A DNA stretch of 64,000 nucleotides from Balaenoptera acutorostrata (taxonomy: Eukaryota > Chordata > Mammalia > Artiodactyla > Balaenopteridae). The stretch lies in NCBI RefSeq assembly GCF_949987535.1, contig NC_080077.1, positions 39,264,561 through 39,328,560 on the forward strand, read 5' to 3'. The position numbers and the translations under genes are program-made. Of the stretch, positions 47,411 to 62,159 are shown in pieces (the first letter of the stretch is position 1; every line of letters begins with the position of its first letter). The notes under the pieces are model-generated. The model searched no databases. It was given only the letters and a program-made list of their open reading frames with translations, and had not been told where the DNA came from.

Positions 47411-48469
47411 AACTTCGGGGAGAGGTCAGTGGTGGAGATGAGGTTGCCAGGAGACAGAGTGAAATAAGTCAAAGTACAAGCACTGAGTATCTTCTGCATG
47501 CTCAGCAGTCCCAAACTGAGTACAATAAAGGACATAGAATACTAAAAGATGATCTCTCTTTTAACAAGTGGTGTGGATGATTATTTGAAAGAGAAGAAAG
47601 GAACTAATTAGTAGAAAAAAGTTTAAACTTGAGAGAGTGCATAACACAGGCACTAAATGTTACAAGTTTCAGAGGAGAGACATCTGTGATTTCTGGTGTC
47701 AGGGGAGATAATGTGCATCTAGAACTTGAAAAATGGATAGTATTTGACTAACTGCTGAAGAATACATAGGGCTTGCTTTGTGTATGAATGAAAGAGAAAA
47801 TGAATGAGGACATAGCAGGACATATGAAATTGATATGTTTATATGACAATGATGATATCAGACTGGATAGGGGATAAATTAAGATTAGAAAACATTGGGG
47901 CATAAGAAGTGATGTTTGTGGTGACAGATTACAGACACTTGGTCAATCAGGCAGGCTGATATCTGGCATGGAAGAGAATCTTTGAAAGATTTAAAGTAGG
48001 ACAGTGACACAAAACCAGTATTTCAGAGAGTGTGATCAGGCAGCCCTCTGCTTAAGGTATTGAAAACAGGAAAATTTGTGGAATAGTGCTAAAGCTGTTG
48101 AGTCTAAAACATGGTTTGGAAGGAAGCTGGGGCATATTTCACAGGCGATTTTTTCATGGGGGTGGAGACGGGAACTGTGTATAAGTGACTTAAGAAATTA
48201 ATATTGCAACTCAAAATGCTGCAAACTATCTTGACAATTTAAGTTCACACAAGAGGTAGAAACTTAAATGAGGTCTAGATATGAATAAGAAAAGTGAAAT
48301 ATGTGTGACTGTTGGTCAAAACCACAGTGTATGAAGGAAAGTGCTAGAACCAGACCTGTTTATAACGTAACAGACAGTAATTGCTTCCTTTTCTTCTTTG
48401 GCTGATTTCTGTTGTCTTGCATTGTTTTATTTTGATTCTTCAGAAGTGGCCGTTTAATGCATGAACATT

Positions 48470-48690
48470 ACAGGCAGTGAGAACAGGTGGTTAGGCATAC
48501 AGACTCCAGAGCCAGACTGCATGGTTTCAAATCTAGGCCCTAACACTTGCTTGAAATTATAACTTTAGTCCAGTTAATCAATCTCTTTAAGTCTCCATTT
48601 CCTCCCCTGTCAAATGAGGCGGATAGTGGGATTGTTGCAGAATACATGAGCAAATGGTCAAAGTGCACTGAAAGGCCAAAGCTTTCCAAG
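48470..48690 (+). repeat. MIR, sense
   Basis: 'ggcatacagactccagagcc', 'agactgcatggtttcaaatc' and 'ctccatttcctcccctgtca' in order match MIR. Confidence 0.85.
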
Positions 48691-51600
48691 CACTTAGTTT
48701 TTTAGAACCACATCAACAGCATACTAGACCAATTTTGCCCATTCTAGTCATCTGATGTCTTCTATCCTTGGTTCTACTATCTATATAATGTGGGTAATAA
48801 TACATAATTTATAGTGTTATACTGAGGTTCATATGAAAAAATCCTGCATTATATGCATTAATGAGTTTGGTTTAAGTGTCATCTAGATGAGTTCTATGAA
48901 CCATGTTAGACTCTGTAGATATAGCAGTGAACAAGTATGTGTGATGCCTACTTCTCCTTTAAAATAAGATCATAGATACCACTTTATAGGGTAATAATGG
49001 AATAATTCATGCATAGACACATATACTTAGAACACTACCTGACTATAATATGTACTATTTAGATGTATAGTGGTAGCAGTGGTGCTCAAATATAGCAAAA
49101 TTATGGTTTTCTACCCACCACTTCTTATTATCTTTCCGATTTAATTATCATATATTATTATCATCCTCTCCCTAGCAAGTCTTCCTTTACTGCCCTATAT
49201 ACACCTTCAAGAAACATTTTCCTTTAAATCCCTGTTGCCTCATACCTTGCCAGATACATGCTATGTTTATTGAATTGAATTCACGATGTATAATATTTAT
49301 GTCACTGAAAAAAATTATTGATGATCATCCCAGAGCAGCCCTCTTTATTCATTCCTAGAAATAATCTTGTTATTTAGAAAGATGACAGGTTTCTAAGCAT
49401 TGCAAATAGGCCTTGTGTAAAGATTCTTAAAGGAGTTATTGGTAGTATCTCTAGAGACGGAGTCTCAGAATTAACAAAGCTGGGTTTGCTGTGTGTGTCA
49501 GTAAACTGCAGGCAGCATATAGAATTACACAGAAGTGAGAAAAAAAGAGAGAAAGCCTACACTTCATTACGGGCGTGCGTAGTTCCTGGACTTGGCCCCA
49601 TGAAAGTTGCCTTCTGATTATTTGAAGTATGGGGAATCTACTTAAGATAAATGTATCCAGTTTTCATAGTTGTCTCAATCAATCCATTAAACATTCTAGT
49701 CATTATAAATAGCTAGAATGTGCAGAAATAGATCCAAGCACTTCTGAGTGGCCGTGATTCCTCTGATGCTGCTCCTACTCTCTCAGTCAGCTTCATTGTG
49801 ATAAAGGGCATTAGGTTTGGGGAGAAGGCCAGTAAATAAGAATTCTCTCCCCACAGTATAATGTTCATATCACTTTACTTTCTCTTTGTACATGTAAGGA
49901 GAACAAACTGAAGACCTAACATTTCATTTTTCTTGCTTTCTCAGAATTTTATCTCCAGCCCTTTTGAAAGAGGTGTCAGATTCTAGAAGAATGTCTTTGC
50001 TGTGAGGGAACTTTCATTACAGTGTCGTTTTGGTCTGGCCTTGTCACTATTAATGGCATGGACCTGCTGTCAGATAAGAATAAATTCCTTCTCAGGTAGC
50101 CTACCGGGACTATTCAAAGCTTGTTCTAAAATAGTCTGAAAAGGAACAAATAATACAGAGTAATTTGAATTGCTGAATGAGAAGCAAGGAAAATTAGAGC
50201 TTAATCAAAGAATTATCAAACTAATTAGGTGTTATTTATTAATGTGTCATGTCTTTTAATAATCTTATCTGTCGTTTATATGCAAGAGCACAGATTTAAA
50301 AAGCATTCTAGTGATTATGTAAATATTTTCCCCTAGTGCTATTCTAAGGTTCATTTGGGTGGCCCAGAAGATAAAGAATAGGGAATTTAGGGCTTTCTAA
50401 CCATTCAACTAAATGCATAGTTCTTAACCCTTTTCTTAAGCAAGTCTTATTTTATTTTATTTTTTATTTCTAAAAGCAGCCCTGTTTTAAACATAGAAAT
50501 AAGTATGCCCCATGCCTATTTTGATATAACTAATTATAAACTAAGTAGTTTGATATCGCTACTTTCAGAGAGACCTAATTTGGTAAACAAATATTCCTTG
50601 TCCATAGCTTTTATTCCCGTATAGGATGTTTGTGCAAGATGAAGAAAATAATGAATTTTGCAATATTAACATTAACGTTATAAGCTGAAGACTGTTCAAC
50701 CAGTCACTCAGGATTTTTTGATCAGTTCTATGACTGCTATTCTAGCCTAATGTATTTTATGTTTTGGTTTTCTAAAATATTCTATGTTGAGGCACTAATA
50801 CTGTTATTCCCACATAGTAGTAATAATTATTCCACATTTGAAGATAATATGTTTTGCCTATTTATCTCCTCATCAACATCCAAGTTGATATGCTGAAAGT
50901 CATCCTATCAGTCAGTCTCCCAGCAGTTACTGAACCCCTAGTATGTACTCAATGCTGGTGGTCATAACATGAGTTTCAAAGTAGAAGGAGGTAACGATCT
51001 AGTCAGAAGTTATTACACATAAAACAATGAACAGTATAAAGAAGCTTGGGGAGAAAAGTGGAAGAAGGTACTAATTAAAGACTAAACTATATGATGCAGA
51101 TTATACTCACTATAAACACCTAGAGAAGAAAGAGCCACAGAGGCTGGAACAGGCTTGATAAAGGTGAGGTCCTAGTATTTCATCAATGTTTATCTTCAGC
51201 TTTATTCTGATTGTTATTATTAGTTGCTTACGATGAGTTTAGTATTTATCCTTATTTAGGTGGTCAGTTTTTTCAACCCAAGAGGGAAAAGGTAGTGATA
51301 TAATTAGGTGTACTTTTTTATTTACAATACCTAGTGAGAAATAAATACAGGAGAAAAACTGAACAAAGTAACGTCTCATCATGTAGTTGTTATCTATACC
51401 GCACTGTGTCCTTCCGGATTAGACCCCGTGATACTTTAGTGTCTGTCCTTTGTCATGCACACTTAATTATTTATATTACATTTCTCGAATCCGCACTGCT
51501 CTCTTTTATTCAATATTTCTGCTTTGTGGTTGACATGGTGCTCTCCTGAAGAAAAAACTGTCACCTATAAACCATTTTTTTTGCAACCACTCACATTGTT

Positions 51601-52684
51601 TAGGTAACGAGCACGTGTTTGGTAGACAAGGTTTGTAACAACTGTAATCTCTTAGAAATAGACATAGAAAAAGCACCAATACTCTCATATTGAAACATCC
51701 GGTGAAAAACAAACTGATGATTTAATCTTCTCTTATATGGAGTTTACATAAGATGTAAACCTTTTCCATTTTCTATTCAGGACAATGATTACATTAATAA
51801 TGATTTTTCCCCAGAGGATTATTTTTTGTGTAAATTATAAATAGCCTCCTGGCAGACACTGGATAAGCAGTGTGTATTTTTTTAAATGACAATATCAATT
51901 ATACACAATTTAAAACAGGAAGAGAAGTTGGATGATTTCCAGATGTGTCATTCAGGTGAGAATATATTTGTGAATTTAATTGTGGTGTTAAGCCTATTAC
52001 ATAATAATTATTAACATGTCCCCATTTTATCCTTTATCTATTAAGCACAAGCATTGAAATATTTAAATTTATGTTATCTGCCTGTAGTTGAAAAGATATG
52101 GAGTTTTATCATCTTTATTAAAGCACCCAGTAGAAAATTCTCCACTAAAACAAAATGTCAACCCCTTTTTTCTCTTCCTGAGGTAAATTCCAAAACCAGA
52201 AGATTCTTTATTAATTGACTCTAGGTTCTTCCTTAGGCTTTTCATATCTCTTTGAAATGCTTGTTAGCATGGAATACTTTCATGTGTTAGGGACAATATG
52301 GGGGAAAAAAAGGAAAGAAATTTTCCTACAGGTGTATATAAAGGATAGGACAATGGCAGCATCCCTTCCCTTTGCCAAGTTGTGTGTGGTGTGGAAATAG
52401 CTATAGGGGGTGGTTGAAAGGTATCAGACTGATTCTATTTTGTACGTATGAGATCTCTGTATAAAAGAGAAGCAACACTGTTTTTCAAATGCCATACAAT
52501 AGCTTTAAAAAGTACCTCCCTGTATTTGAAGATAAGGAAATACACAATGAACCTTGAAAAACATGGCTTGCCTAGAGCTGAAGAAAAACTCAGGAAGTCA
52601 TCCAGACATTATTCTGTGTCTACCCTTAAAAGAGTTTTGAGGACTATTAGAGATGGTGATGACAACTTTGACGATGGAAAAGAT

Positions 52685-52850
52685 GTACCACTTACTGAGA
52701 GTTAACAGTGTACCAGGCACTGTGCTAAGTGCTGCACATGGAATTCACTGAATTCTCACCAAAACCTAGGAGGTGGGTTTAAGTTCTCCACCTCATAGAT
52801 TAGGAAATTGAACCTAGAGGAAGTTGCAGAATTTGCTCAGATAGATGGAT
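52685..52850 (-). repeat. MIR, antisense
   Basis: 'gtgtaccaggcactgtgcta', 'gaattctcaccaaaacctag' and 'tagattaggaaattgaacct' in order match reverse MIR. Confidence 0.8.
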
Positions 52851-55800
52851 ATTGTCTCCAGCACTATAGGGAGAATTATAAATATTTTTTGCAAAGGGGG
52901 TCACTGCCTCTTAGGTTTTCTTTTTCCCTTCCTTTTCTTTATTCTGTTTTGAGTGATGTAATTTAAAACAAACACACAATTTCTATTTCCATTATAGTGT
53001 AAATTTGACATGTACTCCTAAATCTTGCCAATACAACCGCCAAAGGAAGCAGGCAATCTGCCGCTAACTTTTAGCTGCCTTTGTTGGTTTGTCAGTGAAG
53101 GGAATCTGGTATAGAGAGTGTAAGCAGAGTGGACGGTTATTCCATACTCAGGAGATCAGATGGCTTCTCACCAAAATTGCTGGAGGAATCTTGGATTATG
53201 GTTTACTTTTAAATTTCCTGGGTGTCTGTTAAGCTGGCCATAAGGCCTTAAGGCCTGATAAAATATCCAATTCCATCATTAGATTTTTAGGTGAATTTTA
53301 TCCTTAGTGGTTAGAGTGACAGCAAATTGAGATGGAAGAGAACATAGAGTAGATTTATCTCTAAGGTTGTTGGTAGGTCCTGATGTTATTGAGAATGAAA
53401 ACAACAGATTCTAGTAGTTTAGGAATTGATTTAGCAATTGACTGTGCCAGCTATTCTCTGTCAATAACATCTTTGGTAGAATCCTCAAGTCAAACAACCA
53501 GAAAAGATACGAGACGGAAGGAGACATTATTTATTTTCCATGTTTAGATAGTTTACAAAAATGTCAAGCCTCCTACCTCTTAAGAAGTGAATTTGTTACT
53601 CCACTTGAAAGTTATTTTAATGCATTTTGTAAATGTAATGATTTTGTCTTGGGAGCCATCTTTTCTCTTATTTTCTCAACTTTCTGTTTACTACTCACAG
53701 TCCCAATGATCAATAATTTGTTGTGACTTGATTTTCAGTCTTTGAATAAATCAATAAATTGTGTTGGATCTCTAAAAAGTAAAACCGAATATAAAACCTG
53801 AAGTATTAAATTTTGACTTGAGAGCTATGATATATTGAATGTACTCATATTTAGGGATATGACATGTTATAATGACCTGGTTGGTAAACAACAACCTTAT
53901 TAGAACTGGTACTTTTGTTTTAGTAACAATGATCAATTAAATTAAGTGAATAATAGCTCATTATTCATTAGTCCGAAAGTTAGCATGTGATGGGGGTAGG
54001 GGCATGCTTAGGGATATAAATAAAACTTGAGATTTTTAACTCAAAATTTTATTGAAATTTTGTAATTTTTCTTAAAAATTATCCGTTTTTAATTCTATTC
54101 AATTGTATCCTTAAAATTTTAAACATAAATATAATATTTTGAATTTAGGTCTTGGAAAAAATTGATTTCTAATAAGATAAGCCATTGTTTTGCTTCTATC
54201 ACTCAACTCACTTAGAGAATAGACATCTCCATTTTGATAAAGAATGTTAAACATGTTTGACATTGGAGAACAGCATCTCAGAGACCTAATTTGAATTAAT
54301 TGTAACTTCGAAAATTGAATTGACATAACTGATGGTCGAAAACATGTGTTATTTGTATTTCAAATCATCTTCAAATGAAACAAGGATTAAAACATCCGTT
54401 AAAAATATCATTATGCCATAATATAGGATACTGCACTTAAGATCTATTTTCTTTTAATTATTATGAATGTCATTGACTATAGAATTCTAAAGCATAATAT
54501 AACAACATAACATTTGTACTGAATTGAAATTGTTTAACATTATTCTAGATTTCATCATATATTTTGTTCATTGCTTGTCCTTCTTTGCTATCTCTAAAAT
54601 AAATGCAAACAGAAAGACAACATGCTGCTGTGCAGAGCACTACATTGGAAATCCGCACTCATGGATCCTACTTATGTGTCATTTAGGTGAATTTAGGAAG
54701 TTGTTCATTTTCTTTGGGTTTCAGTGTTCTCAGTAAATTCTTGTTTCTTCTGGCCCTAAAATCCTATTCAAGTTACATATGTAGGGACAGACATAATTCT
54801 TTAAGCTTGAAATATACCACAATGGGTAATTTCATAGTCTTTCCACTTAAGGGTAACTGTAGATGCAGAATATATTGCAAGTGTTATATTTTGATTGAGC
54901 TGTTTAACTAATGAAGCTACCTTTCTTCATCTTTGAACTTTCAGCTCAGTTTTTCCCACTAATCGTGGATAAAAGTGTTAATGTTTCACTTTCATTGAAA
55001 GATTGGTACTCATAAACAACTTGGTAAAGAGTCTCACAGAAAGAAAATGAATACTTTGGTCTGGAACTATAAATAATTGAAAAACAGAAAGCCAAAAAAT
55101 AAATAAGTAAAATTTTATTATTTTTAATATTTTGTTGAAACTATTTTGTACTCTACCAAGAACTAAAAATACTGTGATTTGCTCTGTTCATATTCAAACA
55201 CTCTAGAAACAATATAATAGAGTAGCATTTAGCAACATTCATTTATTCATTCATTCATATAATCATTCATTTTCTCCTTTATTCATTTTCCTTTACCAAA
55301 TATGTATTGGCATTCCAGATTCTGTTCTCAAGTTGCTCATAGTCGAATGAGGATAAAAAAAAACAAAAACAGCAACAATAAGAAAAAATCCCAGCACAGA
55401 CTTGTAAATAAACAAATGTATTGAGAATCAGACAATAAAGTGTGCACTGGGTACTCTGGGAGCATAAAGGTTGTGAAGGGAGTGGGTAGAAGGGAATCAA
55501 AGAAGAGATAAAAGACATTTCATTGGATGACTCCATGGCAAGTAGGATATTTGCATCCTAAGTACATGAGATAGTTTTTATTTTTATAAATTGAGACTGC
55601 AGTCCATCTAATACGCCTCATTAATCTCTTTTCCTATCAGCTTTGGCCTTTGTACTAAAAGAAAAACATACAATTCATATTACCTATTAGTCTGTTTCTT
55701 CCATCTTTACTGTCTGCCTATTGCCTCACCTTATGTATAAATATGAGTTGCTCTGGGGTTGACAGAGATATAATTTGGATAGCTAGAAGGGACTATTTAG

Positions 55801-56114
55801 GAAAAGTGAAGAAATAGTAATTCTGAAAATCTTGGAAACCTTCCACTTGACAGTCTATCTAGAATTGTCAAAATGAGGTCAGGTAACTAAATGTGCTACT
55901 TGAGGTCAATTTAGTATCTAATTAAATAGAACGTGACCACTGAAGAAAACTATGAGACTTTTCATCTTAGGAAGTGAATATTTAAAGATCTTCTAAGAGT
56001 TATGAGTCATTTATGACAATAGATAAAATAATTAGCATTTATCTTCACCTTCCAAATAAATATTCAATAAATAGAAAAATGAAATGGAGTGAAAAACCTT
56101 TATATTAAATGCTC

Positions 56115-56240
56115 TTGAAGCATGACCTTGGTTAGGCCACTTTTCCTTCTAGAGACCATTTTTTTCCACCTGAAACATTAGGGTGTTGGAATAGCTGATT
56201 TCAAAGATCTCTTCCACACCCCAAAACTCTATGGTTATGA
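56115..56240 (+). repeat. MIR-type fragment, sense
   Basis: 'gcatgaccttggttaggcca', 'gtgttggaatagctgatttc' and 'ccaaaactctatggttatga' follow the MIR pattern. Confidence 0.6.
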
Positions 56241-57189
56241 TCCTGTGCATTTATTTTTGTTAAGTCCCAGACATCAGGTATTCTGTCATAATCAGGGTAC
56301 AAGGATAAATGGAACAATGATATGATCTTGAATCAATCTTATTTCCTTTCTTTAGCTGGCTTTTCCATGGAAGAATTATTTCTACCTTATAAATTGGAGA
56401 TGAAGAAGAAAACATACTAATATTACCTTTATCATTTTTAATCAAAAGAATGTATGAAATATGTATTTGGCTACTATTCCTTGCTTTTCATCAAAGCAAA
56501 TATGCAAATATATAATAACACATGGAAATATTAGGGAAGCTTTTTATCAGGATGCAAAGAAACCTTTCCAGTAGAAACATTTTGGCCTGGAGGATGCTCT
56601 TTGATCTAAGAGCTTGAAGCTTATGGTGTTTTAAACACCCTGGAGTAGGGTTGCATAGCCAATTTATACTAAATAATCCATTTGCTTAAAATTTTTCTAA
56701 AATCATGAAAAAGATCTTGAAAATTAATTACCAATATGATATATTTTTGCAATAATCCAACAAAGTAACTATGGCTTCTACTTCAGTGTCTTCTATATAA
56801 GTCCTCTGGCAAAATTGAAAACTACATAATTCAAGTGACAACAATGACTAAGTAATTAGTCCATAAACAGCATCTAGCTGAGTAAAGAGGAAATTTCCTG
56901 CCCTTATCTGAGTATAACATTTCTCATTCATTCCCAGTTGCTCAAGCCAAATTGTCAGTCATCCTTGATTTCTTTCCCTCACTTACCATATCAAATTCAT
57001 TTAAAAATCCTATTGGGTTTGTGTCAAAATGTACTCTGAGTCCATCCACTTATCTATAATTTATATGTTTTTCATTGACCATATCTTTAAAACTGCCACC
57101 CGTTACTCTAAATAGCATTCCTTATTACCCTTCCTTGATACATTTTTAATAGGATACTTATTTCCATTTTACTTATTTAGTTGATATTT

Positions 57190-58195
57190 TTTCTCTCTGC
57201 CCAGTAGAATCTCAGCTCCACAAAATAGGTGATTTTGTCTATATTGGTCACTGCTATAACTCCATATCCTAGGAAAGTGCCTAGTACTGAGTAGGTACTC
57301 ATGTACATTTTTTGTGCAAACAACTGAATCTCCACTGCAACCACCTAGACCAAGCTCATGTCATCTCTCACCTGGGTTATTTCAATAGTCTCCTATTGAT
57401 CTTCTGCTGCCTCTCACAACCTTTCCTCTGCAAACATTGTTTCTCTTCACACAGCAGCCGGTGATCTTTTAAAAACCTACATGTCATGCTAAAAACACTT
57501 CAAAAGCTTTCTGTTGCCCTTAGAACAAATCCAAACTCACTGGAACAGCCGAGAATGCTCTGATATGAGCTTGCCTCTGCTTTCCAGCACCAATGACCTT
57601 TAACTTGGCTCCTAACTTGGGCATTTTGACTTGCCTTTCCCTGCCAGGAATCTTTTTATTGGACCTCTTCTGAGGTTTGCTTCTTTGTATTCAAGTCAGA
57701 ACTCAAGTGTCTCCCCCTTGGAGACAGAGCCACTTCATACATTATGCACTTGTCCTGCAGTTTGTATACTTACACAAAGGCGCCCTGCTCTTCTCTCCTC
57801 CTCAAGACTCGGACTGGAGCTGCAACTGACCAGGGGAAGAGCTGCCTCTTAATTTTGCACAAGCAAGCCCTTCTGTTCAGGCTTTGCCACCTTGGACAGC
57901 ACATACCCAGAAAGGAGACTTTTTCTAATTTGCACAAATCTTCATAGGTTAGTGGAGTCCTGCTCAGTACTGACCCCATTCTTCCTTTTCTAACCAACTT
58001 AGTGTCATCTCTTTCCCACAGTCATTGTCTGCCTCACCACTCTGTTTTGATGTCCCTACCTTTCTGAGGTCTGAAATTATCTGTCTTGCTTGTTTATTGC
58101 CTGTCTCCCTTCATCTTTAATGTAAGCTCCATAACAACAGGGTCCTTCTTTGTCTTCCCTATGGTCCCTCACTGATTTCGTTTGTACCATTATGC
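57190..58195 (+). repeat. L2 LINE, sense (one or two pieces)
   Basis: 57190-57320 ends like an L2 3' end ('tgcctagtactgagtaggta'). 57335-58195 follows the L2 body closely: 'cctgggttatttcaatagtc', 'cacacagcagccggtgatct', 'tagaacaaatccaaactcac'. The open frames in this area belong to the repeat. Confidence 0.75.
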
Positions 58196-58896
58196 CCAGG
58201 AACACTCACAACAACCCAGCTGGAAGAGACATTACTGTTCTCGTTTTACCTTGAAACAACTGAGACTTCAGTTAAGTGATGATTGCCTGTTTATGTATAC
58301 CCTTCACAAGATTGAGTGCAAGGGATGCAAAGTACATGTTTAGAATTTATCACTACATAAGTGGGAGGTATAAAGATGCCTGTGACTGGAGTAAAAACCT
58401 TGATCCATCCACCCCATACAAACTCCTGAACTTCAGATTCCTAATTCCTCATTTCATAGTCAAATTCGCAAGTCTGGGATTATTATATGAGTGGTGTCTT
58501 AATTTTGTTTTAAATAGGGTGGGAAAGGGAGGAGTGGTTGGCGCTCTAAATTCCTCCGGTCCCTTCTCTCCATGTTGTAAGTGGTCCAAAAATCCAAGGC
58601 AGAGAAAGAGACACTCAGTAAGGAAACTTGAAGATCAACGTGTCCCTATTTTAATAAGGACGCTAGCATAATTACATGTATCAGCCTAAAGTGTAAACCG
58701 TATTTTCATTTTATTTTAGTATTTGTTCAATTCTAAACTTTGAAAATATTATTCTACATGTTACAAAAAATGTCAGTCTAGGAACCTTGTGCCAACAAAT
58801 AAAAGTAATACTATTGCTTTAACACACTTGGCAATAATTTTCTTACTCAATTCAGATCTTCCCATTTTATGTTCAGTCACAGATTCACAAATGCTT

Positions 58897-58948
58897 TTTT
58901 TTTTTTTTAAACTCAGTGACAAAGTGACATGAAGTCACTGACTGAGTT

Positions 58949-58991
<43 letters not shown>

Positions 58992-59259
58992 TTTTTGGCT
59001 GTGTTGGGTCTTCGTTTCTGTGCGAGGGCTTTCTCCAGTTGCGGCGAGCAGGGGCCACTCTTCATCGCGGTGCGCGGGCCTCTCACTGTCGCGGCCTCTC
59101 TTGTTGCGGAGTACAGGCTCCAGAGGCGCAGGCTCAGTAGTTGTGGCTCACGGGCCTAGTTGCTCCGCGGCATGTGGGATCCTCCCAGACCAGGGCTCGA
59201 ACCCGTGTCCCCTGCATTGGCAGGCAGATTCTCAACCACTGCGCCACCAGGGAAGCCCC
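58897..59259 (-). mobile_element. CHR-type SINE, antisense, with hairpin-forming tail insert
   Basis: Flanked by cacaaatgctt at 58886-58896 and 59260-59270. Between the outer T run and the long (TTTA)n there is a ~37-nt unique piece (58911-58947) whose ends, actcagt and actgagt, are complementary. Confidence 0.92.
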
Positions 59260-59623
59260 CACAAATGCTTATAATGATGCTGACAGAATGAATTGGGATA
59301 GGAATTTGTAATTATTCATACTTTTTAATTTTTCAAGATGTAAATGAATTTTAAGTCAGCAGTCATTTCCTAGGGTGACACCTTCTCTGTCACGAGATCT
59401 ATGGCCATTCATTGTTTGCAGCACAGGAGGCCTTTCAAAGAGTTTGTAGTCTTCTGGGTGTACTCAGTACCTCCAGGAAAATGCAGTGGAGGCCCAAGGA
59501 AAAAGTAACTTTCATGCATTCGCATAAAAAATCTCAACATTTGTTTCAAGATTTAGTTGCTAGACTTTAGTGGCCTAGAAATGGTTTAGAACCAGGAAAT
59601 CTCCTTTGATAAAAAACTAGGTA

Positions 59624-59929
59624 GGGGCTTCCCTGGTGGCGCAGTGGTTGAGAATCTGCCTGCTAATGCAGGGGACACGGGTTCGAGCCCTGGTCTGGGA
59701 GGATCCCACATGCCGCGGAGCAACTGGGCCCGTGAGCCACAACTACTGAGCCTGCGCGTCTGGAGCCTGTGCTCCGCAACAAGAGAGGCCACGTAGTGAG
59801 AGGCCCGCGCACCGCGATGAAGAGTGGCCCCCGCTTGCCGCAACTACAGAAAGCCCTAGCACAGAAACGAAGACCCAACATAGCAATCAATCAATCAATC
59901 AATCAATAAAAATCTTAAAAAAAAAAAAA
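59624..59929 (+). mobile_element. CHR-type SINE, sense
   Basis: Tail contains a (CAAT)n run before poly(A). Flanked by aaaaaactaggta at 59611-59623 and, with one mismatch, 59930-59942. It lies head to head with the antisense copy at 58897-59259. Confidence 0.93.
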
Positions 59930-60564
59930 AAAAAACTGGGTAAATTAAACTTTAATATAGTGAATTGCTTTTTCCTTCACATTACCTGAATTCTGCTCAC
60001 TGCCTCCTTCTTGACTTGAATTCTGAGTAATTCCATTCATCATTTCTAGCAAAGTAAAGAAAACATCTGTAACTTAGAATATTAGAAGGAATGCACACTG
60101 TATACTATCCCCAGTGGAATTTGACTAAACAATCATAACAACTTGGGTGACAAAAAACTCAGAACAGTAAAATATTGGCAGCTTACAAACACGCAATTCA
60201 GGTATTATGGAAATAAGCCAGCCAAAATCACTCAAGGAACAAAAAGCCAATTCACTATGTTTGAATGTCAGAGGGATTTTCGGGTAATCGCTTGTAAAAT
60301 GAAGGGCACCTTTAGAGTTCCAATGTAAATTTCAACAACCTGAATTCTCTCTTCAGAGAGTAACAATCTTCAGGAATTCCAAAGAAATATATTCCTAATA
60401 AAATGATAAGCCTCTTTCCTATAAATGAGTTCTGCTATTTCTGTCATGTTTAATTTTATCTGATGTTACGTCTTTGTTTTCTTACTTCAAAAGTCTGTTT
60501 CAAGTCCTCTTGTGTAATTAGATGGAACATAAATTGTAAATACATTGTAGGAAAAAGAATATTT

Positions 60565-60720
60565 TGAGTATTTACTATGTGTTAGATGCTTCATCACTTA
60601 ATCCTCACAACAGCTCTGAAAACTCTCCTCATTTTATAAAGGCCATGAGGCTTGGGTACTTCATGAAATTTTCAAATTCACACAGACTATAAGTGATGGA
60701 GCTGAAACTTTCATATTTAT
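60565..60720 (-). repeat. MIR, antisense
   Basis: 'tatgtgttagatgcttcatc', 'acttaatcctcacaacagct' and 'ttataaaggccatgaggctt' match reverse MIR. Confidence 0.75.
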
Positions 60721-61259
60721 CTATTTGACTGCAACCATGTAGTCTTTATACTAAACAACCTTGCTTTCATTATAAAATTCTATTATTAATATAACATTAT
60801 ATTCATATAAATTCATAAATTATTATATTCATATAATTTTATATAATATTGTATACATTCATATAGCAAAATGGTCTCTGATTTCAATAGCATTCTCTGA
60901 CATTATTTGAACATAAAAGAAGGCTTTTCTATAAGTCAGTACTAAAGAGTCATGTGTCATTCTCAAGTATGACATGCCTGATTTGTTTTGGTGACCCCTA
61001 GCAAAACAAAAACTTTTCCTGAGCTAGTAATTCCCCTGCCAGGGCTACCTAGCACTGTCACTATGGAGGCAAATGGACATCTGGCTTTTTCTTTTTCTTG
61101 TGGTGCTAATTCCCGACTGTATCCACTGTGTCACCATCATGCAGTTAGCGATTTTAGGGAGTGTAATATCGCTGATTACAGTCATAAAGAATTTCTGATA
61201 TAAACTGGATATTTTACTTTATGCTGCAGAAGCACCAGTTTGATCGTTTTAATAGTTCT

Positions 61260-61545
61260 ATGAATTTTGGCATCCAGGCCTTTATTTCACCAGATACTCT
61301 CTGTCCGGAATCCCTTCCTCTATTCCTCCATTCTTTACCTGGGAATCTCCTTTTAGGCCTTTAAATGCAAGAATCTTTCTGTGACATCCCCTCTGTGTAT
61401 ATTATTTCCCATCTTCACACTGTATTATAATGATCTGTCTGTAAGTCTGTTTTAGCCATTATATTGGGAACTTCTTATAGGCAGAGTTGGGGTTTAATGG
61501 TTCTTCAGTGCTGGGATATAATAAGTGCTCACTAAATTTTAAAAA
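61260..61545 (+). repeat. L2 LINE 3' end, sense
   Basis: 'ttggggtttaatggttcttc', 'ataataagtgctcactaaat' and preceding C/T-rich sequence match the L2 3' region. Confidence 0.65.
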
Positions 61546-62159
61546 AATATAAAATAATGACCTCATAGTTCCTCCAGGAAAATATAAGAATATTTTGTAG
61601 TCTAAATTATGAATTATTCCCTGGGGAAAGAATTGAATACATTTAAAAATAAATTCCTAAATTGCTTATCAAGACTATGATTATACATCACTACTGTTCA
61701 AGAAAGTATTTGACAAGAGAGAAAGCAGTTTAGTTTGAACAGGCAGGATTCCATGCAGATATTTTTGAAAGCCTTAGTATTTAGAAACGATTGATGTATA
61801 TTCATGGTCACTTGTATTTTAAGCTTTAGTTATTTAATTGACTCCTTCCTCAATCTTTTGATAGATCCTCCCTAGGTTTTGCAAACTACAAAATACCATC
61901 CTATTTTAGAAACAGTTTTTCAAGAACAGCTCTCAAGAAAGATTTGGGAGTGAATTTCCCCAAGTATACATCCATTTGACTTACAAAGACGGTGGAAACT
62001 GGGGTGGAAGCTCCACGCCTCTGTCTCTCTCCTGCTGCAGAACCCCTTATATGCGATGACCCCTTACATGTGATGACCCTTTGCCTGCCTTAGGCAGTCT
62101 GAGAGGAGCTTTCGGCACCTCAAATCCACTTCTTAGGAGCTGAGCACCTGAATCCCTAT

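Noticed and set aside
58276..58671. 131-codon + frame, one of the longest outside the retroviruses
   Set aside because: No known domain, no splice or promoter context, and it starts next to L2-derived sequence. I cannot support it as a gene.
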